Translations under genes and position numbers: made by a program
Notes under the pieces: model-generated
Seen by the model: only the letters and a program-made list of their open reading frames with translations
Databases searched by the model: none
Told to the model about the DNA's origin: nothing
Part shown: piece after piece, positions 37,327-46,360 of the stretch
How positions within the stretch are numbered: the stretch's first letter is position 1
Layout: every line of letters starts with the position of its first letter
Source: Streptomyces sp. D2-8
Lineage (GTDB): Bacteria > Actinomycetota > Actinomycetes > Streptomycetales > Streptomycetaceae
Direction of reading: 5' to 3'
Length of the DNA: 64,000 nt
Assembly (NCBI RefSeq): GCF_023184515.1
Contig: NZ_JAAHBP010000001.1
Span: 248,001-312,000, forward strand

Positions 37327-39360
37327 TCACCGCGGCGCGGTCGGGACCTCGGCCGCGGTGCGCTGACCGGGCACCGCGGCCAGGCGCTCCGCCACCCGTA
37401 CCCGGTGGTCCCGGGCCGCCCCGCACAGCGCCCGGACGGCGTCGTTGAAGCGCTCCTGTGACGACGGCTCCGCCGGGCCGAGCAGCCGCAGCTTCAACTC
37501 GGCGCGCGCCTCGGCCAGTTCGTCGCGCTCCGGGTTCCGGACGGCGTCCAGCAGGCCCGGCACACCGGCCGCGTCCGGCGTCAGCACCGTCGCCGCCACG
37601 ACCGTCGGGAACGCCGCACGGAAGGCGTCCTCGGGCAGCCCGCTGGTGTTGGCCACGGCGTACGGCTTCGCACTCGCGAGGAAGTCGCTGATCACGCTCG
37701 ACACATCGCTGATCAGCAGGTCGGCCACGTTGAAGCAGGAGTACAGCGTGGGCCGGACGTCCGTGATGATCTGGTGCTCGCCCTCCGGCAGCGAGGCCCA
37801 GTACGCCTCCTCCCACTCGGCCGTCGCCCGCGCCACCGCCTCCGCGCGGCCCGGCTCGGGCGCCGACTGCACCAGCATCCGCTCCACGGTGTCGGCCCCG
37901 GACCGGAAGGCCGACGTGGTCAGCCGGTCCAGCTCGGCGGTGCAGCGGGTGAGTTCCGCGCTGTCGGCGGGGCGCGCCCCCGTCCGCTCCCGGTTGGCCG
38001 CCCGGATCAGCTCCCGGATGCGCAGATCGGCCGCGCCCGCGCGCGGGTCCACCGAGCCCGTCAGCGGGTGCGGCTTGTACAGCAGCCGCACGCCCGGGTC
38101 GGCGAGCAGCGCCCGCACCAGGTTCTCGCCGGCCGCGATCACCGACGTGTTGCCGGGGTTGCCGTCCCAGCCCTCCCAGGTCGGCGCGTACAGCACGGTC
38201 GTGCACGCCCCGGCCGGCGGTCCCGCGTACGGCAGCACGCCGTCCAGCTGCGGGCGGCCCGTCTCCACCACGTCCTTGTCCTCGACCCCGACCTCGGCCA
38301 GCGCGTACCGCTCGCGCGCGGCGGGCCCGGCCACCCACACCTCGTCGTACGCCTTCGCGTCCGGGTTGCACGAGGACAGCTTGTCGCTCTCGCCGTGGTT
38401 GACGAAGGTGTGCTTGATCGTGGGGATGCGCAGCACCTGGGAGGTCTTGCCGGAGTTCGACGGGTGGATGAGGACCTGCAGCGCGGAGTGCTCCAGGCGC
38501 ATCAGCGTCGACACCTTCGGCAGGCACACGATCGGGATGTCCGTCGCCGCGATCTTCTGCACCATGAACCGCTCGCGCAGTATGATCACCGGCCTGCCGT
38601 CCAGCCCGGCGAGCGGCTCCAGCCACATGTTCGCCTGGTAGGCCGAGGCGGCGCCGCCCGAGAAGTACAGGCCGACGGTCGGCCGGTACGAGGCCAGCCA
38701 CGCGTCGAACCAGTCGAGCACCTCCTGCTCGCCCGCCGGGCGACGGCCCGGCAGCAGCCGCAGAAGCAGCGCCCCGAGGCCGGTCAGCCCGAGGGCCAGG
38801 GAGAGTGCGATGCCGGCGGCCGCGTACACCGGCCGGTCTCCCGCCGCGCTGGCCAGCAGCCCGGCCGTCGCCGGCAGGCCGAACACCAGCAGCCGCTGTC
38901 CGGGGCGGCACAGCAGCACGGACGGGGCCGGGGTCAGCCGCAGCGCCGAGGCGTCGATGTTCCGGGTCACCACCGGCAGGGTGCGGGTGCGGCGCACCAG
39001 CACGGAGACCGCCTGGATCGCGCAGTGCAGCACGTAGAAGACGAGCAGCCCGGCCACCAGCGGGGCGTACACCGTCTCCCGGTCCTGCTCGCCCAGCCGC
39101 AGCAGGGCCACGACCAGCAGCAGGTCCCGCAGGACGTGCCGCACGGTGATGTCCGCGTGCGACTTGGCGAACAGCGACAGGACCCCGCGCTGCCACCGGT
39201 ACAGGGCGCCCTCGGTGGCCAGGGAGACGGCCGTCGCGGCGAGCAGCAGCGGGACGTGGGGCAGCAGCGCCGCGACCGCCTGTGCGGCGAACGCGGCGGC
39301 CAGGACGACGGTGACCAGCCCCTTGAGGAGGGCCTGTGGACGGGGGAGAGGTACGGGCAC
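37327..39360 (-). CDS. Second TagF-like CDP-glycerol glycerophosphotransferase
   Basis: The 677-residue paralogue of the 33.8-35.9 kb protein has the same layout: hydrophobic N-terminus (about 8-215), then a transferase domain with HTFVNHGESDKLSSCNPDAK, VLYAPTWEGW and LLYKPHPLTG, and a C-terminal LISDVSSVISDFLASAKPYA. I chose GTG 39360 because GGAG lies 8 bases upstream; a GTG at 39369 is too close to that site. The frame is open to 39699 but that part has no family character. Having two polymerases suggests a primer and elongation split or two polymers. Confidence 0.86.
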   Translation of the reverse strand: MPVPLPRPQALLKGLVTVVLAAAFAAQAVAALLPHVPLLLAATAVSLATEGALYRWQRGVLSLFAKSHADITVRHVLRDLLLVVALLRLGEQDRETVYAPLVAGLLVFYVLHCAIQAVSVLVRRTRTLPVVTRNIDASALRLTPAPSVLLCRPGQRLLVFGLPATAGLLASAAGDRPVYAAAGIALSLALGLTGLGALLLRLLPGRRPAGEQEVLDWFDAWLASYRPTVGLYFSGGAASAYQANMWLEPLAGLDGRPVIILRERFMVQKIAATDIPIVCLPKVSTLMRLEHSALQVLIHPSNSGKTSQVLRIPTIKHTFVNHGESDKLSSCNPDAKAYDEVWVAGPAARERYALAEVGVEDKDVVETGRPQLDGVLPYAGPPAGACTTVLYAPTWEGWDGNPGNTSVIAAGENLVRALLADPGVRLLYKPHPLTGSVDPRAGAADLRIRELIRAANRERTGARPADSAELTRCTAELDRLTTSAFRSGADTVERMLVQSAPEPGRAEAVARATAEWEEAYWASLPEGEHQIITDVRPTLYSCFNVADLLISDVSSVISDFLASAKPYAVANTSGLPEDAFRAAFPTVVAATVLTPDAAGVPGLLDAVRNPERDELAEARAELKLRLLGPAEPSSQERFNDAVRALCGAARDHRVRVAERLAAVPGQRTAAEVPTAPR

Positions 39361-39424
39361 TGCGGTCACTCCAGGAGCGTCGGGTCGGCGCAGGTCGGCC
39401 GTCCGGGTTAACGCGCGGCGACCT

Positions 39425-39450
39425 CCCGACGACACGCGCGTGTCGTCGGG
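39425..39450. promoter_or_regulatory. 26-bp perfect palindrome in the tagF2-proB divergent interval
   Basis: CCCGACGACACGC and its exact reverse complement abut at 39437/39438 without a spacer. It lies 65 bases upstream of the minus-strand tagF2 start and 237 bases upstream of proB. The interval 39361-39686 has no gene. A palindrome without a loop suits a dimeric regulator better than a terminator. Confidence 0.5.
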
Positions 39451-39686
39451 GCGTGGGGGCGGCTGCCGTCGCACGTGTGGTCGGACCGTAGCGGAAGATC
39501 GTGTTCCTGTCGCGGGGTGGGGTCGAGGAAGGGCGACAGGCCGTGGAGTGGGGGCGAAGGAGGGCGGCAGCGCTCCCGTGACGCGGGCGGCACCGTCCGT
39601 AGCGTGGACCGGCGCCGCACCCCGTCCGGGCGTCCCGTAGATTTCCTGGTGAGGGACCGAATCGACGCGAGGGGACGGACGGCGAC

Positions 39687-40814
39687 GTGGCAGGGGCAAG
39701 GCAGGCCGTGGGCGAGGCCCGCAGGATCGTCGTCAAGGTCGGGTCCTCCTCGCTGACCACCGCCTCGGGCGGCCTGGACGCGGACCGCGTGGACGCGCTG
39801 GTCGACGTCCTCGCCAAGGTCCGCAGCGGCGGGGAACGCGAGATCGTCCTGGTCTCCTCGGGCGCCATCGCCGCCGGCCTCGCCCCGCTGGGCCTGCGCC
39901 GCCGCCCCAAGGATCTTGCCCGGCAGCAGGCCGCCGCCAGCGTCGGCCAGGGCCTGCTGGTCGCCCGGTACACCGCCTCCTTCGCCCGCTACGGCGTCCG
40001 CGTCGGCCAGGTCCTGCTGACCTCCGACGACATGAGCCGCCGCTCGCACCACCGCAACGCCTCGCGCACCCTCGACAAGCTGCTGGCGATGGGCGCCTTC
40101 CCGATCGTCAACGAGAACGACACCGTCGCCACGGACGAGATCCGCTTCGGCGACAACGACCGCCTCGCCGCCCTCGTCGCCCACCTCGTCCACGCCGACC
40201 TGCTGGTCCTGCTGTCCGACGTGGACGGCGTCTACGACGGAGACCCCGCGCGGCCCGGCACCTCCCGTATCGGCGAGGTGCGCGCCCCTGCCGACCTCGC
40301 GGACGTCGAGATCGGCAGCTCGGGCAAGGCCGGTGTCGGCACCGGCGGCATGGTCACCAAGGTCGAGGCCGCCCGGATCGCGGCCGCCGCCGGTGTCCCC
40401 GTCGTCCTCACCAGCGCCATCCACGCGGCCGACGCCCTGACCGGCCAGGACACCGGCACCTTCTTCCACCCCACCGGCAAGCGCTCCGCCGACCGGCTGC
40501 TGTGGCTCCAGCACGCCTCCACCCCGCAGGGCGCGCTGACCCTGGACGACGGTGCCGTGCAGGCCGTCGTGGACCGCCGCAAGTCGCTGCTGCCGGCCGG
40601 GATCGCCGCCGTCGAGGGCGAGTTCAACGCCGGCGACCCGGTCGAGCTGCGGGACCGCACGGGGCACGCCGTGGCCCGCGGGCTCGTCAACTTCGACGCC
40701 AAGGAGATCCCCCGGCTGCTCGGCCGCTCGACCCGGGAACTGGCCCGCGAACTCGGACCCGCGTACGAACGCGAGGTCGTACACAGGGACGACCTGGTGG
40801 TCCTGCACCCGTAA
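39687..40814 (+). CDS. proB: Glutamate 5-kinase
   Basis: This enzyme phosphorylates L-glutamate in the first step of proline synthesis. The 375-residue protein has an amino acid kinase domain (about 1-265: RRIVVKVGSSSLTTASGGLD, NENDTVATDEIRFGDND, GTGGMVTKVEAA) and a C-terminal PUA domain (about 285-370), as in other long ProB proteins. GTG 39687 starts MAGARQA; GAGGGG lies about 12 bases upstream. proA, the next enzyme, is at 41.5 kb after one small gene. Confidence 0.96.
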   Translation: MAGARQAVGEARRIVVKVGSSSLTTASGGLDADRVDALVDVLAKVRSGGEREIVLVSSGAIAAGLAPLGLRRRPKDLARQQAAASVGQGLLVARYTASFARYGVRVGQVLLTSDDMSRRSHHRNASRTLDKLLAMGAFPIVNENDTVATDEIRFGDNDRLAALVAHLVHADLLVLLSDVDGVYDGDPARPGTSRIGEVRAPADLADVEIGSSGKAGVGTGGMVTKVEAARIAAAAGVPVVLTSAIHAADALTGQDTGTFFHPTGKRSADRLLWLQHASTPQGALTLDDGAVQAVVDRRKSLLPAGIAAVEGEFNAGDPVELRDRTGHAVARGLVNFDAKEIPRLLGRSTRELARELGPAYEREVVHRDDLVVLHP

Positions 40815-40822
40815 TGGGCCGA

Positions 40823-40848
40823 AACGTCCGCCCCCGGTGGTGGACGTT
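40823..40848 (+). terminator. proB terminator hairpin
   Basis: AACGTCC pairs with GGACGTT around a C/G-rich 12-nt loop, 8 bases after the proB stop. The stem is modest. Confidence 0.45.
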
Positions 40849-40935
40849 CCGCAAAACCGCCACGCGATCCCTTGCGGCCTGCTCAACTTTGTCCCAGGGA
40901 CCTAGCAGCAGCGCCACTGTGCAAAGGAGGCCGTC

Positions 40936-41403
40936 GTGAGACGAGTGCGCCCTGGGACTCAGGCGTCCCGCGGTGGTGCCGGCTCCCGCGCGGCCGGTGA
41001 GGAGCGTGCCCTGGCGAGCGTGGCGGCCGGGGACCGGTTCCAGGGCGAGGAACCCGGCGACACCCCGCGACTGTGGCACGTCACCCTCAGCGTCTCCGGC
41101 AAGGAGGCCCCGCTCCCGGAGGTCCGGCGCGCCCTGGAGCAGCTGGCCCACGACCACCCCTTCTTCCTGACCAGCAGATACGCCGTCGACCACGCGGAGA
41201 TCCGCTACTGGGAGGAGGCCCGCGACCTGCACGACGCGGCCGCCGTCGCCCTGCGCCTGTGGGGCGAGCATCGGCAGACCGCCGGGCTGCCGCCCTGGGA
41301 GATCGTCGGCCTGGAGGTCATCGACCGCGCGACGTACCACCAGCGCATCGCGGAGGGGTACGGGCCGCCCCCGGCCTCGCCGGTCGGAGTTCACCCGTTT
41401 TGA
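40936..41403 (+). CDS. Conserved Streptomyces hypothetical protein
   Basis: The 155-residue soluble protein has a basic disordered N-terminus (1-40) and a compact alpha/beta part: LWHVTLSVSGKEAPLPEVRR, FFLTSRYAVDHAEIRYWEEA, then WEIVGLEVIDRATYHQRIAE. GTG 40936 has a perfect AAAGGAGG site. It lies between proB and proA in the same direction. I recognise no domain, and a role in proline synthesis is not indicated beyond its location. Confidence 0.75.
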   Translation: MRRVRPGTQASRGGAGSRAAGEERALASVAAGDRFQGEEPGDTPRLWHVTLSVSGKEAPLPEVRRALEQLAHDHPFFLTSRYAVDHAEIRYWEEARDLHDAAAVALRLWGEHRQTAGLPPWEIVGLEVIDRATYHQRIAEGYGPPPASPVGVHPF

Positions 41404-41463
41404 CCCGGTCCGGGAATCGTCTCGGGGTGTGAAACGCGCGATGAACGGATCCGCCCGGCGCAC

Positions 41464-41469
41464 TACCCT
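41464..41469 (+). promoter_or_regulatory. Putative -10 of a leaderless proA mRNA
   Basis: TACCCT is followed by 6 bases and ATG 41476. proA therefore probably has its own leaderless transcript in addition to any read-through from proB. Confidence 0.55.
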
Positions 41470-41475
41470 TCCCTC

Positions 41476-42762
41476 ATGACCACGCTTTCGCCGTACGACT
41501 CCATGTCCCCGGTCACCGAGGCCGCCTACCGCGCCAAGGCCGCCGCCGCGACCCTCGCGCCGCTGCCCCGGGCCGAGAAGGACGACGCGCTGCTGGCCAT
41601 CGCGGACGCGCTGGAGGTCCGTGCGAGCGAGATCGTCGAGGCCAACGCCAAGGACGTCGCCAAGGCCCGCGAGGCCGGCATCAGCGAGGGCATGATCGAC
41701 CGGCTCACGCTCACCCCCGAGCGGATCCGCGCCATCGCCTCCGACGTGCGCGACGTGGCCGCGCTGCCCGACCCGGTCGGCGAGGTCGTCCGCGGCTCCA
41801 CGCTGCCCAACGGCATCGACCTGCGCCAGGTCCGCGTGCCGCTCGGCGTCGTCGGGATCATCTACGAGGGCCGGCCGAACGTCACCGTCGACGCCGCCGC
41901 CCTCTGCCTGAAGTCCGGCAACGCGGTCCTGCTGCGCGGCTCCTCCTCGGCGTACCAGTCGAACACCGCCCTGGTGCGCGTCCTGCGCGACGCCGTGGGC
42001 GGGGCCGGGCTGCCCGCCGACGCCATCCAGCTGGTGCCCGGAGAGAGCCGCGACAGCGTGCGCGAGCTGATGCGCGCCCGGGGCCTGGTCGACGTGCTCA
42101 TCCCGCGCGGCGGAGCCTCCCTGATCAACACGGTCGTCCAGGAGTCCGTCGTCCCGGTGATCGAGACCGGCACCGGCAACTGCCACGTCTACGTCGACGC
42201 GCAGGCCGACCTCGACATGGCCGTCGAGATCCTGATCAACTCCAAGGCCCAGCGGGTCGGCGTCTGCAACGCCGCCGAGACCCTGCTGGTCCACCAGGAC
42301 ATCGCCGCCGCGTTCCTGCCCCGCGCCCTGGACGCCCTCGCGGAGGCCGGGGTCACCGTGCACGCCGACGAGCGCGTGCAGGCCTACGCCAAGGACTCCA
42401 AGGCCACCGTCGTCGAGGCGACGGCCGAGGACTGGGAGACCGAGTACCTGTCGTACGACATCGCCGCCGCGGTCGTGGACTCGCTGGACAAGGCCGTCGA
42501 GCACATCCGGCTGTGGACCTCCGGCCACACCGAGGCGATCGTGACGACCTCCCAGCAGGCGGCCCGCCGCTTCACCCAACTGGTCGACTCCACCACCGTC
42601 GCCGTGAACGCCTCCACCCGCTTCACCGACGGCGGCCAGTTCGGCTTCGGCGCGGAGATCGGCATCTCCACGCAGAAGCTGCACGCCCGCGGCCCCATGG
42701 GCCTGCCGGAGCTGACCAGCACGAAGTACATCGTCACCGGGGACGGGCACGTACGGCGCTGA
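41476..42762 (+). CDS. proA: Gamma-glutamyl phosphate reductase
   Basis: This NADPH-dependent reductase converts gamma-glutamyl phosphate to glutamate semialdehyde. The 428-residue length matches the family. Visible are [20 protein letters not shown], the segment [15 protein letters not shown], the catalytic cysteine region [15 protein letters not shown], and the C-terminal [22 protein letters not shown] signature. ATG 41476 is leaderless-like. A strong hairpin follows. Confidence 0.97.
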   Translation: MTTLSPYDSMSPVTEAAYRAKAAAATLAPLPRAEKDDALLAIADALEVRASEIVEANAKDVAKAREAGISEGMIDRLTLTPERIRAIASDVRDVAALPDPVGEVVRGSTLPNGIDLRQVRVPLGVVGIIYEGRPNVTVDAAALCLKSGNAVLLRGSSSAYQSNTALVRVLRDAVGGAGLPADAIQLVPGESRDSVRELMRARGLVDVLIPRGGASLINTVVQESVVPVIETGTGNCHVYVDAQADLDMAVEILINSKAQRVGVCNAAETLLVHQDIAAAFLPRALDALAEAGVTVHADERVQAYAKDSKATVVEATAEDWETEYLSYDIAAAVVDSLDKAVEHIRLWTSGHTEAIVTTSQQAARRFTQLVDSTTVAVNASTRFTDGGQFGFGAEIGISTQKLHARGPMGLPELTSTKYIVTGDGHVRR

Positions 42763-42781
42763 GCCGCGCTTCCCCGGGTAC

Positions 42782-42809
42782 CGGACCATGCGCGAGAACG
42801 CATGGTCCG
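42782..42809 (+). terminator. proA terminator hairpin
   Basis: A perfect 11-bp stem (42782-42792 with 42799-42809) and 6-nt loop lie 19 bases after the proA stop. Confidence 0.7.
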
Positions 42810-42956
42810 TGCCGGGTCACCCGGGTGGCGCAGGTGCGCGCGGCGGAGTGCCCGGGCGGGCGTGCGCCGTCCTGAACCCCGTGGAAGCCGTCTCATCCGG
42901 CGGATGAATTTCCATACCGTCTGCCCAAATTGACCCCCCAGGTCTACTCTGGATCC

Positions 42957-43532
42957 GTGCCGGAGGACGTGGGGGGCACGCCGTTTCCGGACGGCCGGGA
43001 GCCCGACGACGACCACGACCGCGGGGTGTCGGACGAAGAGTTCGCCTCCGTGGTCTTCGACGAGGCCTTCGTACGCGCGGCCGTGGTGCACGAGCCGACC
43101 GCGGTGGAGCGCCTCCTGGCCGCGGCACAGGCGAGAGCCGAGGCCTCCGAGGCCGAGGCGCGCCGCGCCCACACCAGAGGCGAACGCTACGACGACGGGT
43201 ACGGCCCGGACCGGCGTGGCGATTTCGGCCATGATCCGGACTCCGACGAGCTCGACGACCCCGACGTCCTCGAAGACCACTACGGCAGCACGGGGCCGTA
43301 CTCCAAACAGGTCCGCTGGCACCGCCCCGTCGCCTGGCTGCTCGCCCTCGTGATGGGCATCGGAATGGTCGCCCTGGCCTTCACGGCGGTCTACCGGGGC
43401 GCCTCCTCCAACCGGGAGGAGCCCGCTCCGCCGCCCGCCTCGACCGGGCTGGAACAGAGCAGCGGAGCGGCCCCCTCGGCTTCCGCCGACTCCTCCCCGC
43501 CGGCCGTCTCGGTGATCCCCCGCAGCCCCTGA
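42957..43532 (+). CDS. Single-pass membrane protein with SVVFDExFVRAA motif (first paralogue)
   Basis: The 191-residue protein has an acidic cytoplasmic N-terminus with FASVVFDEAFVRAAVVHEPT at about 27-46, one membrane helix (about 122-143) and a proline/serine-rich external tail. TACTCT lies 6 bases before GTG 42957, which looks leaderless. It is paralogous to the next gene through the N-terminal motif. In S. coelicolor the gene at this position has, as I recall, been implicated among interactors of the MreB spore-wall complex, which would fit the mre cluster in this window. Function otherwise unknown. Confidence 0.75.
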   Translation: MPEDVGGTPFPDGREPDDDHDRGVSDEEFASVVFDEAFVRAAVVHEPTAVERLLAAAQARAEASEAEARRAHTRGERYDDGYGPDRRGDFGHDPDSDELDDPDVLEDHYGSTGPYSKQVRWHRPVAWLLALVMGIGMVALAFTAVYRGASSNREEPAPPPASTGLEQSSGAAPSASADSSPPAVSVIPRSP

Positions 43533-43621
43533 CCTGAACCCGCCCATCTTGGTGAGAACCTGTCAGAAGTTGTGGAGCAGCGGGGCGTTTACCCGAGCTT
43601 CAGGCGACCTACCCTGAAGAT

Positions 43622-44692
43622 ATGGGCGGGCCTGGAAACCCACCTGAGGGGACTCCCGAGGGCGCCCCCGGAGGTGGAGAGGACGAGTACCGATCCGTCG
43701 TTTTCGACGAGTCGTTCGTCCGTGCTGCCCGCCTCCAGGAGTTCTCCGCGCAGGAGCGCATCGCCGACCACGCGCCCGCCGTACGGCGTCGGCCGCCCCT
43801 GCGCCGGGGCCTGTCCCGGCAGGCTCTGGTCCTGGTCCTGCTGATCGCCGTCGCCTTCGGCACCGCGATCTACATGGGCGTGCGGCACCCCTACGAGGCC
43901 CCTGCCGCCCGGGAGCCCATCGAGCCCCTGCGGATGACCGTCATCCCGCTCGCCCCCGAGGGCAAGGTGCCCGGCACGGCCGACCTGGCCTACCTGTACG
44001 AGCGCAGCCCCGCCGCACAGTTCCGGACCGGCGCGGAGGGCGTGCCGCTGCCCGCCTCGCGGCGCACCGCGCACTTCTCGGACAGCCAGGTCGTGAGCGC
44101 CCTGACCACCGCCAAGGACTACATCGTGCGGTCGGCCCTCGACCCGGAGGTGCTCACGGGCGGTGAGGTCCGCGCCGTCCGCGTGCTGCTCGACCCCGAC
44201 CAACTGGACCAGTTCGACCAGAGCTTCGCCCGCCCCACCGCCGACGGACGCCACGCGCCCACCGGCTGGCTGGTCCGCTTCGACCCCTCGCGCGCCGAGC
44301 TCGCCGACCCCAAGGTCCGGGTCCAGGGCACGCTGCAGGCCGCCGAGGCCGACTCGTCCACACTCGAGGTCACCGCCGACCACACGTTCGTGTACGCGCT
44401 GCGGCCGAACGGGGCCGGCGACAAGGAGAAGGTGTCCCTGTTCACCCTCCGGCGCGAGCTGCACTTCCGCTTCGACCGCGACGACCTGCGGCTGCACCAG
44501 GCCCAGCTCGTCGTCTCCTACGTCCAGGCCGGCCCGCTCTCCTGCGCCGAGGACTCCACGAACCATCTCCGGCCCCTCCTGGCCGGCCAGACGGCCAAGG
44601 AGGGCGGCCCCGCGGGCACCGACCCCTACGCCACGGGCAGCGCGACGGCCCTGTGCGGCTCTCTGGCGACGAGCGCCCAGCCGAAGGTGTGA
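43622..44692 (+). CDS. Single-pass membrane protein with SVVFDExFVRAA motif (second paralogue)
   Basis: The 356-residue protein has an N-terminal acidic segment with YRSVVFDESFVRAARLQEFS (about 22-41). One membrane helix (about 64-84) follows, then a 260-residue extracytoplasmic domain with ALTTAKDYIVRSALDPEVLT, RVLLDPDQLDQFDQ and a C-terminal LLAGQTA region. TACCCT lies 6 bases before ATG 43622, so it appears leaderless. It shares the motif with the preceding gene but has a large external domain. No enzyme motif is seen; a scaffold or sensor role at the membrane is inference. Confidence 0.78.
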   Translation: MGGPGNPPEGTPEGAPGGGEDEYRSVVFDESFVRAARLQEFSAQERIADHAPAVRRRPPLRRGLSRQALVLVLLIAVAFGTAIYMGVRHPYEAPAAREPIEPLRMTVIPLAPEGKVPGTADLAYLYERSPAAQFRTGAEGVPLPASRRTAHFSDSQVVSALTTAKDYIVRSALDPEVLTGGEVRAVRVLLDPDQLDQFDQSFARPTADGRHAPTGWLVRFDPSRAELADPKVRVQGTLQAAEADSSTLEVTADHTFVYALRPNGAGDKEKVSLFTLRRELHFRFDRDDLRLHQAQLVVSYVQAGPLSCAEDSTNHLRPLLAGQTAKEGGPAGTDPYATGSATALCGSLATSAQPKV

Positions 44693-44810
44693 GCCCGGGC
44701 GAAGGTGTGAGCCGGGCCTGCCAGGGCCTTGTGGGCGGCATGGGCGCCCTTGTCGCGCCCAGCCCTTGTCGCGCCCAGCCCTTGCCGTGCCTAGTCCTTG
44801 TCGTGCGGAG
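44683..44810. repeat. Short tandem repeats between convergent genes
   Basis: GAAGGTGTGAGCCCGGGC at 44683-44700 is nearly repeated at 44701-44717, duplicating the stop-codon region. Then a 16-bp unit CCCTTGTCGCGCCCAG occurs twice exactly (44747-44778) and twice degenerately to 44810, running into the last codons of the minus-strand M48 gene. Confidence 0.7.
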
Positions 44811-45912
44811 GCCTGTCGTCCCCCGAGGAGTCCGGTGTGCCCGTCTCCGGCCCCTGGGGCGGCTTCGGGGACGCGCCCGTGAAGCCGCCGAAGCCGCGGC
44901 GGACCCGGTCGCCCAGGTCGCCGGCGCCGCCCGCGAGGTCCGTCACCAGCTTCATCAGCGGGTCCTTGGAGCCCTTCACGTGGGTGGTGTAGTGGTTCGC
45001 CGATTCCCGCCAGGAGTCCCGGACCGAGGTGTCCTTGTCCTCGTCGCGCCGCGGGTAGTGGCCGTCCATGATCCGCTGGTAGTCCCGCGACTCGGCCCAC
45101 TTCTTCAGCTCGGCCGCCCGCACGGTGGTGAAGGGGTGGGAGCGGGGCATCACGTTCAGGATCTTCAGCACGGAGTCGCGCAGGTCGCCGCCCGCCTCGT
45201 ACTCCTCGGCCTGGGCGAGGAACGCGTCCACGTTCATCTCGTGCAGGTGGTTGCCGCCCGCGATCTTCATCAGACCCCGCATGGAGGCCTGCAGATCCTG
45301 CCCGACCAGCAGCCCGGCCCGGTCCGCGGACAGCTCCGACTTGCGGAACCACTCGCGCAGCCCGGTCACGATCGCCATGATCGCGAGGTTGCCCAGAGGG
45401 ATCCAGGCGACCCGGACGGCGAGGCTCGTCAGGAACAGCAGGATGGTCCGGTAGACGGAGTGGCCGGACAGCGCGTGCCCCACCTCGTGCCCGACGACCG
45501 CCCGCATCTCCTCCTCGTCGAGCAGCTCGACGAGGCCCGTCGTGACGACGATGATCGGCTCGTCCAGGCCGATGCACATCGCGTTGGGCTGCGGGTCCTG
45601 GTTCACGTACATCGGCGGGACCTTCTCCAGGTCCAGGATGTAGCAGGCGTCCCGCAGCATCACGTTCAGATGGGCGAACTGCTGGTCCGAGACCCGCACC
45701 GAGTCGGACAGGAACAGCAGCCGCAGACTGCGCTCGGGCAGCAGACCGCTGAGCGCCTTGAACACCGTGTCGAAGCCGCTCAGCTTGCGCAGGGCCACCA
45801 GGGCGGAGCGGTCGGCGGGGTGCTCGTACGTGCGCGAGGAGATCCCGGGGAAGCGCCTGCGCTGCCTGCTGGGCACGTGCTCGTGCCCGTTGTGCTCGTG
45901 GCCGTCGGACAT
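44791..45912 (-). CDS. M48 family metallopeptidase
   Basis: The 373-residue membrane-associated zinc protease has the catalytic HEVGH at residues 142-146, a hydrophobic segment just after it (about 155-190), and the third zinc ligand region ELSADRAGLL. A low-complexity C-terminus follows (GASPKPPQGPETGTP). Family members (HtpX/Ste24-like) degrade membrane proteins. I chose ATG 45912 (MSDGHEHNG) because GGGGGAAG lies just upstream; ATG 45924 is also in frame. The N-terminus is His-rich. The tandem repeat at 44.75-44.81 kb changes its last codons. Confidence 0.88.
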   Translation of the reverse strand: MSDGHEHNGHEHVPSRQRRRFPGISSRTYEHPADRSALVALRKLSGFDTVFKALSGLLPERSLRLLFLSDSVRVSDQQFAHLNVMLRDACYILDLEKVPPMYVNQDPQPNAMCIGLDEPIIVVTTGLVELLDEEEMRAVVGHEVGHALSGHSVYRTILLFLTSLAVRVAWIPLGNLAIMAIVTGLREWFRKSELSADRAGLLVGQDLQASMRGLMKIAGGNHLHEMNVDAFLAQAEEYEAGGDLRDSVLKILNVMPRSHPFTTVRAAELKKWAESRDYQRIMDGHYPRRDEDKDTSVRDSWRESANHYTTHVKGSKDPLMKLVTDLAGGAGDLGDRVRRGFGGFTGASPKPPQGPETGTPDSSGDDRPPHDKD

Positions 45913-46037
45913 GTCTTCCCCCATGCGTCTGGTGTGACCTTTGCGGCCCCTTGTGCGGCCTTTTGCTTTCCCCGAGGCAGGGCCCAGCCTAGGCGGAGTT
46001 ACGGTGGTCGGGCAGTACAGCGAAGGAGACCACCGCC

Positions 46038-46196
46038 ATGGAGCACCACCGCGTGTCCGCCTGGTTCGCCGAGGCCGCGAGCGCCGCCGAGCGGCAGGGG
46101 CCGGGGTGGCTGCGGATCGTGCTGATCGTGATGATCCTCGGCTGTGCGCTGACCGCGTGGCTCCTGCTGCGTGGCTACAGACGGAAGGACGACTGA
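46038..46196 (+). CDS. Tiny single-pass membrane protein, 52 residues
   Basis: The sequence begins MEHHRVSAWFAEAASAAERQ, then one helix (about 23-44, IVLIVMILGCALTAWLLL) and a basic-acidic end (RRKDD). GAAGGAG lies 8 bases before ATG 46038. It is divergent from the M48 protease. No family recognised; the good ribosome-binding site and helix support it. Confidence 0.65.
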   Translation: MEHHRVSAWFAEAASAAERQGPGWLRIVLIVMILGCALTAWLLLRGYRRKDD

Positions 46197-46360
46197 GGCC
46201 GGGCGAAGGTTCCCCGCCGCGCTGCGGGGCCGGGCCCGGCGGCGGCACGTGTGACCGCCCGGGGCACGAACAGGCGGAGTCGGGGTGATCGCGGAACGGG
46301 CGCCCGCTTACGATGAGCCGACGTCTTTATCCCGCCCACACGCGATAGGTCCTGCCGAAG

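Noticed and set aside
37298..39973. Minus-strand frame of 891 codons in another frame of the second tagF gene
   Set aside because: The TagF motifs (NHGESDK, YKPHP) are in the other frame; this one is compositionally shadow-like.
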